Shown: positions 63,127 through 64,000 of the stretch, in pieces | How the letters are laid out: every line of letters begins with the position of its first letter | Numbering within the stretch: position 1 is the stretch's first letter | Assembly (NCBI RefSeq): GCF_018139145.2 | Contig: NC_059500.1 | Location: 39,599,437-39,663,436 of the forward strand | DNA length: 64,000 nt | Source of the DNA: Gymnogyps californianus | Lineage: Eukaryota; Chordata; Aves; Accipitriformes; Cathartidae | Direction: 5' to 3' | Position numbers and translations under genes: made by a program | The notes under the pieces: generated by a model | Database searches by the model: none | The model's input: only the letters and a program-made list of their open reading frames with translations | What the model was told of the DNA's origin: nothing

Positions 63127-64000
63127 AAGATCCATTTGTAGCAATCATATTAATTCTCCAAGACATGTCTTGTCTACTACTGACATGCAACTGTTCCCCA
63201 GCACAGGTTTGGGGAAATTTCTGAGCCTCTATCAATATTATTATTATTTCATTTATTTACCGAGGTACATTTATCTACAAAAAAAATTTCCATAATATTG
63301 ATTTGTAGAAACTGCATACACATTCACAGACACTAAATACAGTTTCAGGAGTTCTTAAAATAATACCAAATGGATTACTCACAAGTAGTCAGCTGAACAT
63401 TAAGAAAAAATGTTTACATACTGAGACATGCCAACTTTGAAACAGCCTGTTTCTTCCAAACACTGAAAAAGGATAGCCTTATTTCTAGGGCTTTCAATAT
63501 TGATTCTTAAGCCTCCTTTTTATGCAACCATGCTACCAGTATTTTCAACAAATTTCAACATTTGCTATCAACTCTTATAAGTAGTATCTCACATACTTTT
63601 TACCTTGTCTTTTGTTACATTCATGGATTTGCTCCTTAAAACTTAAGGCAGTCTGCTTTTCAGTTGAAAGAGATGGAAATTTTCAGAACAACAGAAGAGC
63701 ACACAATAGAGAAGGTTAATTTCAGCTAAGTGCTGTTGGCACAGCTGACCACATTTCACAACAACATGAAACAAAAAAACGTATCTGCACATGGCAGTAC
63801 GAACAGCCCCGCACGCTCGGGAGCCAGCCCCACTCTCTCATCTGCCATCGCACAATAGGCAGGGACTGTGAACACGAATTGTTCTCCGTGCTAAAATGCC
63901 AGTGCCGTCTGGTCCAGACTTCAAGCTGCAGGCATGCCTGTTTGTCTATCGGGTTGAAGAAAGAATTTTCTTAATAGTTCTACTTTAAATGGTCAATGGG

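Larger units (their letters stand above)
35961..64000 (-). other. AOPEP: AOPEP intron, distal part
   Basis: About 28 kb of AT-rich sequence, taken as AOPEP intron because upstream AOPEP exons are absent from the window. It holds the inverted repeats at 42,688 and 46,425 and several microsatellites. A small CpG-containing patch with an E-box CACGTG (43,237-43,242) lies near 43.2 kb, and two stretches resembling old amniote interspersed repeats lie near 39.2-39.4 and 60.2-60.4 kb. No protein-like exon was recognised on either strand. Confidence 0.6.

Noticed and set aside
1..64000. CR1 LINE copies, expected in bird DNA
   Set aside because: I looked for the usual 3' end motifs (ATTCTATGATTCT-like and the GGTTGGAAGG-like consensus) on both strands and found no convincing copy. 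A profile search could still find degraded ones.
1..64000. CRISPR arrays, tRNA or rRNA genes, bacterial-type operons
   Set aside because: No regularly spaced direct repeats, no tRNA-like A and B boxes in a foldable context, and no rRNA sequence were noticed. The window is vertebrate intronic DNA.

Overview
The window is vertebrate nuclear DNA, almost certainly from a bird. The signs are long introns with GT-AG boundaries, no operon-like packing, low density of recognisable transposons, and one solo retroviral LTR whose sequence I recognise as a common bird-genome type. The gene content is the 3' end of AOPEP (aminopeptidase O, C9orf3 in human) on the minus strand, followed by the microRNA cluster mir-23b / mir-27b / mir-24-1 on the same strand. 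In chicken this locus lies on chromosome Z; that placement is recalled synteny, not something the window shows.

Layout, high to low coordinate in the direction of transcription. From about 64,000 down to 25,845 is AOPEP intron, possibly interrupted by an unproven 117-bp exon at 26,979-27,095. Three well-supported coding exons follow: 25,728-25,844, 6,925-7,011 and 4,095-4,235 (with the stop codon). Together they encode the last 114 residues, part of the C-terminal helical domain of this M1-family metallopeptidase. The catalytic zinc-binding exons lie outside the window. A probable 3' UTR runs to about 3,395 with an AATAAA at 3,413-3,418. About 1.6 kb past the stop are three microRNA hairpins: mir-23b (2,381-2,464), mir-27b (2,141-2,235) and mir-24-1 (1,610-1,677). 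The strand opposite mir-24-1 has the sequence of the mammalian mir-3074 hairpin.

The rest is intron. It holds a 579-bp solo LTR with intact 5-bp target duplications (18,960-19,548), two GC/CpG-rich patches (about 9.85-10.03 kb and 15.4-15.76 kb), an AP-1/ARE-like plus CRE site pair near 17.1 kb, two perfect inverted repeats (42,688-42,709 and 46,425-46,449), a 26-bp tandem duplication (19,809-19,860) and several microsatellites. A block near 33.3-35.96 kb differs in base composition from its surroundings and is unassigned.

None of the long open reading frames outside the AOPEP exons looks like a real protein gene. I found no tRNA, rRNA, CRISPR array or complete transposon. The strongest biology is the linkage of the peptidase gene to a co-oriented, probably polycistronic microRNA cluster just beyond its stop codon. 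That arrangement is known in vertebrates, so it is not a new system.
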